From Fulvimarina sp040239565 (GTDB taxonomy: Bacteria; Pseudomonadota; Alphaproteobacteria; Rhizobiales; Rhizobiaceae), in contig NZ_JBEHWS010000004.1 of assembly GCF_040239565.1 (NCBI RefSeq), positions 248,001-312,000 of the forward strand: a stretch of DNA of 64,000 bases. Direction: 5' to 3'. The position numbers and the translations under genes are program-made. Of the stretch, positions 45,794-54,113 are shown piece by piece. Under the pieces are notes generated by a model. The model ran no database searches and had not been told where the DNA came from. It worked only from the letters and a program-made list of their open reading frames with translations. Positions within the stretch are counted from its first letter, which is position 1, and every line of letters begins with the position of its first letter.

Positions 45794-45820
45794 GGGCTCC
45801 GACGAGACTGTGACACGCAT

Positions 45821-45849
45821 TCTGGCCCGGCAAATGCCGGGCCAGTTTC
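45821..45849 (+). terminator. Terminator after ftsK
   Basis: CTGGCCCGGCA and TGCCGGGCCAG form a perfect 11-bp stem with an AA loop, followed by TTTCG and a T-rich run. Confidence 0.8.
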
Positions 45850-45870
45850 GTATTTTCAGAGACGAAATTC

Positions 45871-46095
45871 ATGTTTTCCTTGATCGACCAGAAAGGCGGA
45901 CCGACGGAGCGTGAGAAGCTCCAGGTCACTTATCTCAACGGTCTTGCGATTGGCGTCGGGCCGCTTGTGAATGCTGCCGTGACCAGAACATTGGGGCTCG
46001 GCGTTCCAGTCATCAGTCTGGCGGGATTTGGCATCAGCTACTATGTTCACAGAACGGCAACTCGCTTCCTCAAGGTGAACGACGATGAGCGCTGA
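45871..46095 (+). CDS. Small hypothetical protein with hydrophobic segments
   Basis: 74 residues. A charged N-terminus (MFSLIDQKGGPTEREKLQ) precedes two weakly hydrophobic stretches (about 22-36 and 42-57) and a basic C-terminus. It starts 22 bp after the ftsK terminator and overlaps the next tiny gene by 11 bp. No clear ribosome site and no family are recognised. Its overlap with a second membrane ORF supports it being a real pair. Confidence 0.5.
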   Translation: MFSLIDQKGGPTEREKLQVTYLNGLAIGVGPLVNAAVTRTLGLGVPVISLAGFGISYYVHRTATRFLKVNDDER

Positions 46096-46198
46096 CCTTC
46101 TCAACATACTCTGGATCGTCCTGGGCTTGTCCGGCTTTGTGGTAATTGCGCATCTCGTGTCCCGCGATGTCGAGCGCCAGCGCAACAAGCGACGCTGA
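46085..46198 (+). CDS. 37-residue single-span membrane peptide
   Basis: Reads MSADLLNILWIVLGLSGFVV then IAHLVSRDVERQRNKRR, one membrane span with a strongly basic cytoplasmic tail. It starts inside the previous small gene, and the preceding AAGGTGAACGACG may act as ribosome site. A small toxin or regulatory peptide is possible but nothing proves it. Confidence 0.5.
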   Translation: MSADLLNILWIVLGLSGFVVIAHLVSRDVERQRNKRR

Positions 46199-46258
46199 GG
46201 ATTCAGCTTTCGACTGGTTCCACCGAGTTGTGCCTTGCGCGAGTCACTAGAGACGATC

Positions 46259-47923
46259 TCAATCCAGCATCGCCTGAAGCGTTTCCAGCCGGTCGGCTTC
46301 AGCCGCCGGCTTATCCCATCTCAGCCGTGAGACCCGCGGGAAACGCATCGCAACGCCGGATTTGTGACGGCCCGAACGCTGCAATCCCTCAAACGCCACC
46401 TCGATCACGAGCCCATGGTCCGGCTCGGCTCTTACCGAACGCACCGGACCAAACCGGTCGATGGTGTTGTCGCGGATATATTTGTCGAGCTGCTTCAGCT
46501 CCTCGTCGGTGAAGCCGAAATAGGCCTTGCCGACAGGCACGAGCTCCGGTTCATCAATCTCGCCGGTCCAGACACCGAAGGTGTAGTCCGAATAGAAGCT
46601 CGACCGCTTTCCGTGGCCGCGCTGGGCATACATCAGGACCGCATCGATCAGATAGGGGTCCTGCTTCCACTTGAACCATGGGCCCTTCGGTCGGCCAGGG
46701 ACGTAGATCGAGTCCCAGCGCTTCAGCATCAGGCCTTCTATGACGGCGTGGGGCGGCTCAGCCCGAAGCTTCGAGAGATCGTCGAAACTCTCGAACGGCA
46801 CGAAGGGCGAGACGTCGAAGCGAGTCGGTTCCAGCCTCTCTGCGAAAACGTCCAGTCGCTTTCGGCGCTCGGCGAACGGAACGCTGCGCAAGTCCTCGCC
46901 ATTCTCGAAGAGAAGATCGTAGGCGCGCAGGAATACCGGATATTTCTGGAGCATCGCGGCCGAGACGGTCTTTCGGTTGAGGCGCTGCTGAAGGTCGGAA
47001 AACGTGCCGACCACGATATCGTCACTGCGCTTACCCGCATGGTCCTCGACCGTCGGCAGGCCTGACTTCTCCTGCGTCGGTACGGCTACCAGAAGCTCTC
47101 CATCGAGCGTGCCATCGAAAGTCATAAAGTCCATCAGATCGGGGAATGCCCCGGAGATATCGTCGCCTGTACGCGAATAGAGCTTTGCGACACCGCCCTC
47201 GGCACTCGCCTGCACGCGAATGCCGTCCCATTTCCATTCGGCGGCGTATTCGTCAGGCCTGACAACCCCATAGTCCGGCTCTTCGAGCGGCGTCGACAGC
47301 ATGACCGGCCGGAACGGGGACTTCGCTGCGGAGACGGGTTTCTCCGCCCTCCCCTCAAGCCAGGCGAAGAGCTCCTCATAGGGCACGTCGAGTCCGTGCC
47401 AGAGCTCCTCGATCTCGCTGACGTCCTTCTTACCGAAATCTGCGAGCGCCTGCTTGGCGAGGCGCGCCGAGACACCAATCCTCATCGCGCCGGTAACGAG
47501 CTTCAGAAGCGCATAGCGGCCGGAGGAATCGAGCTTATCCAGCCATGCTTCGACCAGTTTCGGTCCCTGCTGGCGGGTCGCCGCGTTCAGCGTTTCGACC
47601 ACTTCCGCCAGTGTCGGCCCGCCTGTGGCGCTGTCGTCGGTCCCCGCCTCGGGCGTCGGCCAGACGAGAGAAATCGTCTCCGCCAGATCGCCCACATAGT
47701 CGTAGGAATAGCCGAACAGCACCGGGTCCATCCGCTCGGCCACCAGCTCGCGCAGCATGGCCGGCTTCACGGACTTGATGTCGAGATCGCGCGTAATCGC
47801 TGCCAACGCAAGCCCGCGCTCTGGATCGGGCTGCGCCTCGAAGTGCTCGACCATCAGCCGCAGCTTGCCGTTTCGAGACGGCGTCAACGTCAGGGCATCG
47901 ATGAGGTCGGCGAAGGGCTTCAT
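46259..47923 (-). CDS. ATP-dependent DNA ligase (PP_1105/cisplatin damage response family)
   Basis: 554 residues. The N-terminal DNA-binding domain starts MKPFADLIDALTLTPSRNGK. Motif I with the adenylated lysine is EWKWDGIR (K231), followed by the conserved EGLMLK motif and an OB domain ending in the basic RFPRVSRLRW. The family normally lies in an island with an Lhr helicase and an MBL-fold exonuclease; here only an ExoX-like gene is adjacent. It is a backup to the NAD-dependent ligase and probably acts in DNA repair. The longer open frame upstream lacks conservation. Confidence 0.9.
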   Translation of the reverse strand: MKPFADLIDALTLTPSRNGKLRLMVEHFEAQPDPERGLALAAITRDLDIKSVKPAMLRELVAERMDPVLFGYSYDYVGDLAETISLVWPTPEAGTDDSATGGPTLAEVVETLNAATRQQGPKLVEAWLDKLDSSGRYALLKLVTGAMRIGVSARLAKQALADFGKKDVSEIEELWHGLDVPYEELFAWLEGRAEKPVSAAKSPFRPVMLSTPLEEPDYGVVRPDEYAAEWKWDGIRVQASAEGGVAKLYSRTGDDISGAFPDLMDFMTFDGTLDGELLVAVPTQEKSGLPTVEDHAGKRSDDIVVGTFSDLQQRLNRKTVSAAMLQKYPVFLRAYDLLFENGEDLRSVPFAERRKRLDVFAERLEPTRFDVSPFVPFESFDDLSKLRAEPPHAVIEGLMLKRWDSIYVPGRPKGPWFKWKQDPYLIDAVLMYAQRGHGKRSSFYSDYTFGVWTGEIDEPELVPVGKAYFGFTDEELKQLDKYIRDNTIDRFGPVRSVRAEPDHGLVIEVAFEGLQRSGRHKSGVAMRFPRVSRLRWDKPAAEADRLETLQAMLD

Positions 47924-47996
47924 GAAGGCGGAAACTAGCTTTCGCCGCAGGCACGGCGAGTCGGTTCCAGAGCGACACTTCGCCCGTTGCTTCCCG

Positions 47997-48794
47997 TCAG
48001 ATGGAAGAGGGCAGCGCCCGCTCGCCCCGCACTTGCCGAAGCGCGAGTTGGCGCTTGGCTGTGAAAACCGCATCTGCGTTCATGTCGGGCTCGGAAACGA
48101 GCCATTCGAGATAGTCGGCCGGCACTTCACGGATCGGCACACCTTTGTGGCGACCGAAACGCAATTTGGCGAGGAGCGCCGGTTCGTTCGACACGCGCTC
48201 GGCGCGGTCCAGAAAGTCCGTTAGGTCATGACAGAGGGGCATGAGTTCTTCCGCGATCCGGCGCAGCAGAACGGCTGTGCAAACCGCATCGAACAGCGCA
48301 CGGTGAGGATGAAGACCGGCAAGCATCTCTTCAACACTCGACAGATTAAGCGGAACGTATTTGACGAGACTTTGCAGGCCATGCGCTCGAACATTCGGAA
48401 AGGCGCGCAGTGCCAGTTTGTAGGTGCAGAGCCAGCGGCCGGTGAAGCTCAGCCGTGAGCGATCGAAGTCGGCCCGCTGGGCCGCATAGGTTTCAGTGAG
48501 GAATGGCTGTGCGGCTTCGGCAAAGGGGGGCGCGCCGGCCAGCATCTCGTCGGTGATGTGATGCACTCGTCGAGCACCGTCGCTGATCACAACTCCGCCC
48601 GGATCGCAGAAGGTCTGCATGGGATTGAAGATAGCGCCCGTCGACAGATCGAGATCGACCGATCCGATCTCGATGACCGCATCTTCTTCCAGCTTCTGTC
48701 CGGCCGTTTCCGTGTCGATGACGCGAACAAGCGTCGAAACGGGCTCATCGAAGAGGTTGGGTGTTCTCAATGCGGGCGGGAAAAGATCGGTCAT
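47997..48794 (-). CDS. ExoX-like 3'-5' exonuclease (DEDD family)
   Basis: 265 residues. The DEDD motifs fit VIDTETAG (D26, E28), RADFDRSRL and HRALFDAVCTAVLL (H-x4-D). The C-terminal ~60 residues (KLRFGRHKGVPIREVPADYLEWL) are the DUF3820-like domain of ExoX proteins. It should remove nucleotides from 3' ends, likely in repair. The ligase starts 73 bp downstream on the same strand, so the two may form a repair operon. Confidence 0.88.
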   Translation of the reverse strand: MTDLFPPALRTPNLFDEPVSTLVRVIDTETAGQKLEEDAVIEIGSVDLDLSTGAIFNPMQTFCDPGGVVISDGARRVHHITDEMLAGAPPFAEAAQPFLTETYAAQRADFDRSRLSFTGRWLCTYKLALRAFPNVRAHGLQSLVKYVPLNLSSVEEMLAGLHPHRALFDAVCTAVLLRRIAEELMPLCHDLTDFLDRAERVSNEPALLAKLRFGRHKGVPIREVPADYLEWLVSEPDMNADAVFTAKRQLALRQVRGERALPSSI

Positions 48795-48891
48795 TCACCG
48801 CTTCAATGGAGCTTTCGGTTCATGCGCGCAAGCTGCCAAAGGCCGCGGTCGAGCGATCTTCTGTCTTGGCCGAGAAACGAAGGCAAAGCGA

Positions 48892-49539
48892 TCAAAGCAT
48901 ATCCTGGTCCGCACTGCGGCCGCGCAAGCGTCTGGGACTGTGTTCCGAGGAACCTTCCCGGCGCTCGCCATCGGGTCGGTGGGCAGAGGAGCTGACAGCG
49001 ATAGCCCCCTCGCCTTGGCCCGCATCGCTCGCTCCGGATTTCCCGTTGCGACGCTGCTTTCTCATCCGCACGGCGCCGTGACCTGAGGCTCCTGCTGCCC
49101 AACCAAGCAGGAAACCGGTCGCGGTCAAGACGAAACCGTCCATCGTGACCGGGAGAGCGGGCCGAAAATCGTCCATAACCCGGTCGGCAATCGCCCAGTC
49201 GGGATTGGTGAGAGCCACGAAAGGGCGGAAAAGCGGGCTCGTCTCCCGGAGTTCGCGGTATCGCTCACCGACAAGCTCGGCCCGCGCGATCGTCTCTCCC
49301 ATCTGATCGCCCTGAGATGCGACGAAGGGATCGCTGTTGCCGCGCAGCCGATCAAGCGCCGAACCCCGGTCCAGCCCCTGAACTTCGACACTCTCATCAA
49401 ACCGCTCGACCGTCGCGGCCAGTTCGTCCGCCGCGCCCCCGAGCCGTTGCAGATATTGCTGGGTGAACTCGGCGGACTGGCTCGCGGCGCCCATCAAGCC
49501 GAGCGCGGCGACAAGTCGGGCGGCGAGCGCTGTGATCAT
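48892..49539 (-). CDS. DUF2937 membrane protein
   Basis: 215 residues. A hydrophobic N-terminus is followed by the family stretch SQSAEFTQQYLQRLGGAADE (residues 20-39) and a periplasmic helical domain with a second membrane segment (about 133-151). The tail is basic and low in complexity, differing from the shorter family members. Function is unknown. It lies 97 bp before the ExoX gene on the same strand. Confidence 0.8.
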   Translation of the reverse strand: MITALAARLVAALGLMGAASQSAEFTQQYLQRLGGAADELAATVERFDESVEVQGLDRGSALDRLRGNSDPFVASQGDQMGETIARAELVGERYRELRETSPLFRPFVALTNPDWAIADRVMDDFRPALPVTMDGFVLTATGFLLGWAAGASGHGAVRMRKQRRNGKSGASDAGQGEGAIAVSSSAHRPDGERREGSSEHSPRRLRGRSADQDML

Positions 49540-49653
49540 CCTTCGATCGATCCCCGGTGAAGATTGGCGTCAGGCACTCAGCCTAACACGGGATCGGTCC
49601 CTAGGGTTGCGATCCAGATCGATCGAATGGTGGGTGAGGCCCATAACAAAAGA

Positions 49654-49690
49654 AAGGCGGCGGATGCCGACATCGCGCATCCGCCGCCTT
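49654..49690 (-). terminator. Terminator after pntB
   Basis: AAGGCGGCGGATGC and GCATCCGCCGCCTT form a perfect 14-bp stem around a 9-base loop. On the minus strand it is followed by TCTTTTGTT. It ends the pnt transcript. Confidence 0.85.
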
Positions 49691-49736
49691 CATTCATGTC
49701 GACAGTCCTCGAACCGGGGCCGCAGCTGCCCCGCTC

Positions 49737-51137
49737 TTACTCTTCCAGAGATTTCACAATCTTCTCGACCATCTCCTTGGCATCGCCGAACAGCATCATC
49801 GTGCCGTCCTTGTAGAACAGCGAGTTGTCGATGCCAGCATAACCCGAAGACAGCGAGCGCTTGAGGAAGAGACAGGTCTGGGCCTCGTCCACATTGGCGA
49901 TCGGCATGCCGTAGATCGGCGAGGACTGGTCGTCACGCGCCGCCGGGTTGGTCACATCGTTCGCGCCGATGACGAAGGCGACGTCGGTCTGCTTGAACTC
50001 CGAATTCACGTCGTCGAGCTCGAAGACATCGTCATAGGGCACATTCGCCTCGGCGAGGAGCACGTTCATATGGCCCGGCATGCGGCCCGCCACCGGATGG
50101 ATGGCGTATTTGACGGTGACGCCCTCCTCCTTCAGCGCCTCGACCATCTCTGACAGGACATGCTGCGCCTGTGCGACCGCCATGCCATAGCCCGGCACGA
50201 TGATCACCTGATTGGCGTTCTTCATGAGGTAGGCGGCGTCTTCCGCAGAGCCCTGCTTGACGGTCTTGTCGCCCATGTCGTCCTGGCTCGGGCCGGAGCT
50301 CTCGCCGCCGAAGCCACCGAGAATGACCGAGAAGAACGATCGGTTCATGCCCTTGCACATGATGTATGAGAGGATCGCGCCGGACGAGCCGACCAGCGCG
50401 CCGGTGATTATGAGTGCAAGGTTCTGGAGCGTGAAGCCAATGCCTGCGGCCGCCCAACCCGAATAGGAGTTCAGCATAGAAACGACGACCGGCATGTCCG
50501 CGCCGCCGATCGGAATGATCAGCAGAATGCCGAGGGCGAGCGAGGCGAGGACGATGAGCCAGAACGAGACCGTGCTGCCCGTCATGGCAAACACCACGAC
50601 AAGGACGACGATTGCCACGCCGAGCCCGATATTGATCCAGTGCCGCATCGGCAGGACGATCGGCTTGCCGCTCATTCGCCCGTCCAGCTTGGCGAAGGCG
50701 ATGATCGAGCCCGTGAAGGTGATCGCGCCGATAGCGACGCCGATCGACATTTCGATGAGTGCCTGAACCTCGATCGAACCCGGCGCACCAATTCCGAAAG
50801 CCTGCGGCGAATAGAGCGCGCCGGCCGCGACCATGACCGCTGCGAGACCCACCAGAGAGTGGAACGCCGCGACCAGCTGCGGCATATCCGTCATCGGAAT
50901 CTTGCGCGCGATATAGGCACCGATCCCGCCACCGATGGCGAGACCGAGCACGATCAGAACCAGCGATCCGAAGGAGGTCCCCGCATAGATCAGCGTGGTG
51001 AGGATCGCGATCCCCATGCCGATCATGCCGTAGAGATTGCCCTGCCGGCTGGTGGAGGGGTGCGAAAGGCCACGGAGCGCCAGAATGAAGAGAACCGCGG
51101 CGACAAGATAAGCGAGTGTTGCCAGGCTTTGAGCCAT
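49737..51137 (-). CDS. pntB: NAD(P) transhydrogenase subunit beta
   Basis: 466 residues. About nine membrane segments form the proton channel. The C-terminal NADP-binding domain has VIVPGYGMAVAQAQH, HPVAGRMPGHMNVLLAEA and IGANDVTNPAARDD. It couples proton entry to NADPH formation from NADH. It follows pntA2 after 14 bp and completes the pntA1-A2-B operon. Confidence 0.96.
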   Translation of the reverse strand: MAQSLATLAYLVAAVLFILALRGLSHPSTSRQGNLYGMIGMGIAILTTLIYAGTSFGSLVLIVLGLAIGGGIGAYIARKIPMTDMPQLVAAFHSLVGLAAVMVAAGALYSPQAFGIGAPGSIEVQALIEMSIGVAIGAITFTGSIIAFAKLDGRMSGKPIVLPMRHWINIGLGVAIVVLVVVFAMTGSTVSFWLIVLASLALGILLIIPIGGADMPVVVSMLNSYSGWAAAGIGFTLQNLALIITGALVGSSGAILSYIMCKGMNRSFFSVILGGFGGESSGPSQDDMGDKTVKQGSAEDAAYLMKNANQVIIVPGYGMAVAQAQHVLSEMVEALKEEGVTVKYAIHPVAGRMPGHMNVLLAEANVPYDDVFELDDVNSEFKQTDVAFVIGANDVTNPAARDDQSSPIYGMPIANVDEAQTCLFLKRSLSSGYAGIDNSLFYKDGTMMLFGDAKEMVEKIVKSLEE

Positions 51138-51151
51138 CTATCCGTCTCCCC

Positions 51152-51571
51152 TCAGTTCTTCTTCTTGTACATGCCGAGCATGCGCTGGGTCACGAGGAAC
51201 CCGCCGAAGATGTTTACCGAGGCGAGGACGAGGGCGATGAAACCGAAAACGGTGGCGGCCCAGGACGTAGAAAGCGCGATAGCAAGAATCGCCCCGACCA
51301 CGATGACCGAAGAAATGGCGTTGGTGACGCTCATCAGCGGGGTATGCAGCGCGGCCGTCACCGACCAGACGACGTAGTAGCCAATGAAGCAGGCAAGCAC
51401 GAAGATCGCCAGATAGAAGACAAAAGGCGCACCCGAAGCCGCGGCATGGCCGGCCGCTTCACTGGCGGCGCCCTGCCCGATCATCTGCTCGACGCCCTGA
51501 CGAGCCTCGCGGAGCGCGGCACCGGCCTGATTGAGCTTCTGGAGCGTGTTCTGAGCGGTCTCGTTTTCCAT
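51152..51571 (-). CDS. pntAB: NAD(P) transhydrogenase subunit alpha 2 (membrane part)
   Basis: 139 residues with about three membrane segments from residue 50 onward and a soluble N-terminal helix of about 45 residues. It matches the C-terminal membrane part of E. coli PntA, which is a separate gene in many alphaproteobacteria. Its start overlaps the pntA1 stop by one base. Confidence 0.93.
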   Translation of the reverse strand: MENETAQNTLQKLNQAGAALREARQGVEQMIGQGAASEAAGHAAASGAPFVFYLAIFVLACFIGYYVVWSVTAALHTPLMSVTNAISSVIVVGAILAIALSTSWAATVFGFIALVLASVNIFGGFLVTQRMLGMYKKKN

Positions 51572-52770
51572 CAGTTGTCCCCTTCACTCTCGCCGGTTTC
51601 GGCTTCAGCTTCGCCGGTCTTCTCTTTCTCCTCGCTTCCGGACGGTCCACCGAAACGCTCGTGAACGACCTTGCCGTCGCGCGTCAGCAGCGTCGATTTC
51701 ACGAGCTCGTCGTCGAAATCGATTTTGAGCGTTGGCTTTTCAGCCTCCTTGTCGATCATGGTTTCGAGGAAGGAGGAGAGGTTCTTGGCGTAGAGCAAAG
51801 AAGCGCTCGCCGCGATCCGGCCGGCCACGTTCTTGTAGCCGATCACCTTTGCCGGCCCGACATCGACGATTTCGCCAGGTTTCGAGCCTTCGACGTTGCC
51901 GCCGCGCTCCACGGCGAGATCGACGAGCACAGAGCCCGGCTTCATCGCTTCGATCATTGTCTTGGAGACGAGCTTCGGCGCTGGCTTGCCCGGAATGAGC
52001 GCTGTCGTGATCACGACGTCCTGAGCGGCGATGTGCTCTTCGACGAGCTCTGCCTGCTTCTTCTGATACTCTTTGCTCATCTCGGTGGCGTAGCCGCCTG
52101 AGTCTTCGGCCTTCTTGAATTCCTCGTCCTCGACGGCAATGAACTTCGCGCCTAGCGATTCGACCTGCTCCTTGGTGGCCGGCCGGATATCGTTGGCCGA
52201 GACGCGCGCCCCAAGGCGCTTGGCGGTCGCGATCGCCTGAAGGCCTGCGACGCCCGCGCCCATAACGAAAACCTTCGCTGCCGGAACGGTGCCCGCCGCG
52301 GTCATCATCATCGGGAAGGCGCGATCGAATTCGTGGGAAGCGTCGATGACGGCCTGATAGCCGGCGAGATTGGCCTGGGATGAGAGAACGTCCATCACCT
52401 GGGCCCGGGTGATGCGCGGCATCAGCTCCATGGAGAAGGCGAAGATCTTGGCTTCGGCCAGCTCCTTGAGTGCGTCCTCGTTGCCGTAGGGGTCCATCAG
52501 AGCGAGAACGACGGCGCCATCCTTGTAGCCCGAGGCCTCCGACTTGCTCGGCCGACGCACCTTGAGAACGACATCGGCATCCTTGCCGCTATCGCCGTCG
52601 CCGATCGAGGCGCCCGCATCTTCGAACGCCTTATCGGTGATTCTGGAGTGTTCGCCCGCGCCGGACTGAACGACGATTTCGGCTCCAAGACCTTTTAGCT
52701 TCTTGATCGTGTCGGGCGATGCCGCAACGCGGGTCTCGCCGTCTTCTTCACGCGGTATGAAGACCTTCAT
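51571..52770 (-). CDS. pntAA: NAD(P) transhydrogenase subunit alpha 1 (NAD-binding)
   Basis: 399 residues. It starts MKVFIPREEDGETRVAASPD and has the NAD-binding VFVMGAGVAGLQAIATAKRLGA (about residues 170-190) and the RQD-loop region. The C-terminus is Glu-rich. It is the soluble domain that binds NADH, with PntA2 and PntB in the membrane. The ATG at 52770 follows GGGAGGGAAAGCGACGG; 8 extra upstream residues are not conserved. Confidence 0.95.
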   Translation of the reverse strand: MKVFIPREEDGETRVAASPDTIKKLKGLGAEIVVQSGAGEHSRITDKAFEDAGASIGDGDSGKDADVVLKVRRPSKSEASGYKDGAVVLALMDPYGNEDALKELAEAKIFAFSMELMPRITRAQVMDVLSSQANLAGYQAVIDASHEFDRAFPMMMTAAGTVPAAKVFVMGAGVAGLQAIATAKRLGARVSANDIRPATKEQVESLGAKFIAVEDEEFKKAEDSGGYATEMSKEYQKKQAELVEEHIAAQDVVITTALIPGKPAPKLVSKTMIEAMKPGSVLVDLAVERGGNVEGSKPGEIVDVGPAKVIGYKNVAGRIAASASLLYAKNLSSFLETMIDKEAEKPTLKIDFDDELVKSTLLTRDGKVVHERFGGPSGSEEKEKTGEAEAETGESEGDN

Positions 52771-52850
52771 CCGTCGCTTTCCCTCCCATATCATTCAAAG
52801 CCGTTGACACGGCCTGCTTCATCCGCGTTGATCGCAGCTATTCTTGGAAG

Positions 52851-53075
52851 CTATTTGGCTAGGAAATAGGCGGCGGCGAAGACAATCAAGAATGTGCCGA
52901 TGCCACCAAGGACGCCGCCGGAGCCAACAAGGCTTACTGCCATGGCGACCAGCAACGCGACGACGAAAATCGCCCCCCATTTGAACATGTTCAGGAACAG
53001 CGCATAGGTCCGATCATGCTCCGGATAGTCCATATCCGCGGCGCTGTCGGTGTCGTAGCTGGGCTGGGTTGCCAT
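52851..53075 (-). CDS. aa3-type cytochrome c oxidase subunit IV
   Basis: 74 residues. It has the family pattern YPEHDRTYALFLNMFKWG followed by two hydrophobic segments to the end. It is the small bacterial subunit of the terminal oxidase (COX4_pro_2 family). The other oxidase genes are not in the window. The start at 53075 excludes 21 unconserved upstream residues. Confidence 0.88.
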   Translation of the reverse strand: MATQPSYDTDSAADMDYPEHDRTYALFLNMFKWGAIFVVALLVAMAVSLVGSGGVLGGIGTFLIVFAAAYFLAK

Positions 53076-53176
53076 TCGTGTGCCTTTCGAGACGAAAATA
53101 TCCCTTGGGACATACACGAAGAGTTGCTTTTCTGGCAACGACGGTGAGGCCGTTTCGCTTTCACCCCTCGAACAAA

Positions 53177-53203
53177 AAAGGGCCGGCGATGAGCCAGCCC
53201 TTT
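53177..53203 (-). terminator. Terminator after the DJ-1/PfpI gene
   Basis: On the minus strand AAAGGGCTGG pairs with CCGGCCCTTT, one wobble, 7-base loop, followed by TTTGTTC. It lies between the PfpI gene and the cytochrome oxidase gene. Confidence 0.75.
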
Positions 53204-53228
53204 TCGGTCTTCAATATATTGCTAAAGC

Positions 53229-53792
53229 TCAAGCGGCCTTGCGATCCTCGTGACGGCCTTCTTCGACCTCCTCGATGATCTTGCTGATGAACGCAGGGAG
53301 ATCGCCTGGATTGCGCGAGGTGATCAGCGCTTCGTGGCAGACGACTTCCTGATCGAGCCAGTTGCCACCGGCATTCACGATGTCGGTCTTGATCGACTTG
53401 TAGGACGTCACGTCGCGCCCGCGCACGACGTCCGCCTCGATCAGCAGCCATGGTGCGTGGCAGATCGCGGCGAGCGGCTTCTTCGAGTTGAAGAACTCGC
53501 GGACGAATGACACGACCTTCGGGTCGGCGCGCAGCACGTCGGGATTGATCTGCCCGCCCGGCAGGACCAGCGCATCGTAATCGCTTACGCGGACCTCTGA
53601 GAGCTGCTTGTCTACATTGATCTCGCGATTCCAGTGATCCTGATCCCAACCGCGGATGGAACCGCTTTTAGTCGAGATCACGTGAACCTCGGCACCGGCT
53701 GCCTGAAGCTTATCCAACGGCTCGGTGAGTTCGACTTCCTCGAAACCATCCGTTGCGAGAATGGCGATCTTCGCCTCAGAAATCTTGGTCAT
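53229..53792 (-). CDS. DJ-1/PfpI-family protein (YhbO-like)
   Basis: 187 residues from the second of two adjacent ATGs, which is better spaced from GGAG. The family motifs are FEEVELTEP, DYDALVLPGG and the nucleophile elbow LAAICHAPWLLIEA with C111-H112. Members are stress-linked glyoxalase or deglycase-like proteins. It is a single-gene unit with its own terminator. Confidence 0.92.
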   Translation of the reverse strand: MTKISEAKIAILATDGFEEVELTEPLDKLQAAGAEVHVISTKSGSIRGWDQDHWNREINVDKQLSEVRVSDYDALVLPGGQINPDVLRADPKVVSFVREFFNSKKPLAAICHAPWLLIEADVVRGRDVTSYKSIKTDIVNAGGNWLDQEVVCHEALITSRNPGDLPAFISKIIEEVEEGRHEDRKAA

Positions 53793-54113
53793 CATTTACT
53801 CCGTTCTGATTGACACGTCTCTTGGCGAGCGGTGGTTTCGGGACGCAGAACAGCTCGACACGTTCGATATCGAACGCGAAGCGAACCGGTTATTTTGCCT
53901 GGTTGCCCGGAACTCGGCGCTAACCGCCGAAACAAGCCACTCGTCGTTGGCGAGACTTTCCGTGTTTGGCTGAAGAACGGTCACTGCCCGCGAACGTTCC
54001 ATGGCTTCCCGATCGTCGGCGGGCGAAAAATTCGAACTGGCCCCTTATCCTAATGTAAAGACAAAAACCGTATCCTTCGCCGCATTTCTTACCGAGAGTA
54101 GCTGGCTGAAGGA
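53793..54113. other. Intergenic region before the TadG-like gene
   Basis: 321 bp without a supported gene. The part nearest 54114 is A/T-rich (CTTATCCTAATGTAAAGAC) and may hold the promoter of the vWA gene; the left side may hold that of the PfpI gene. I found no strong inverted repeat. Confidence 0.3.
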
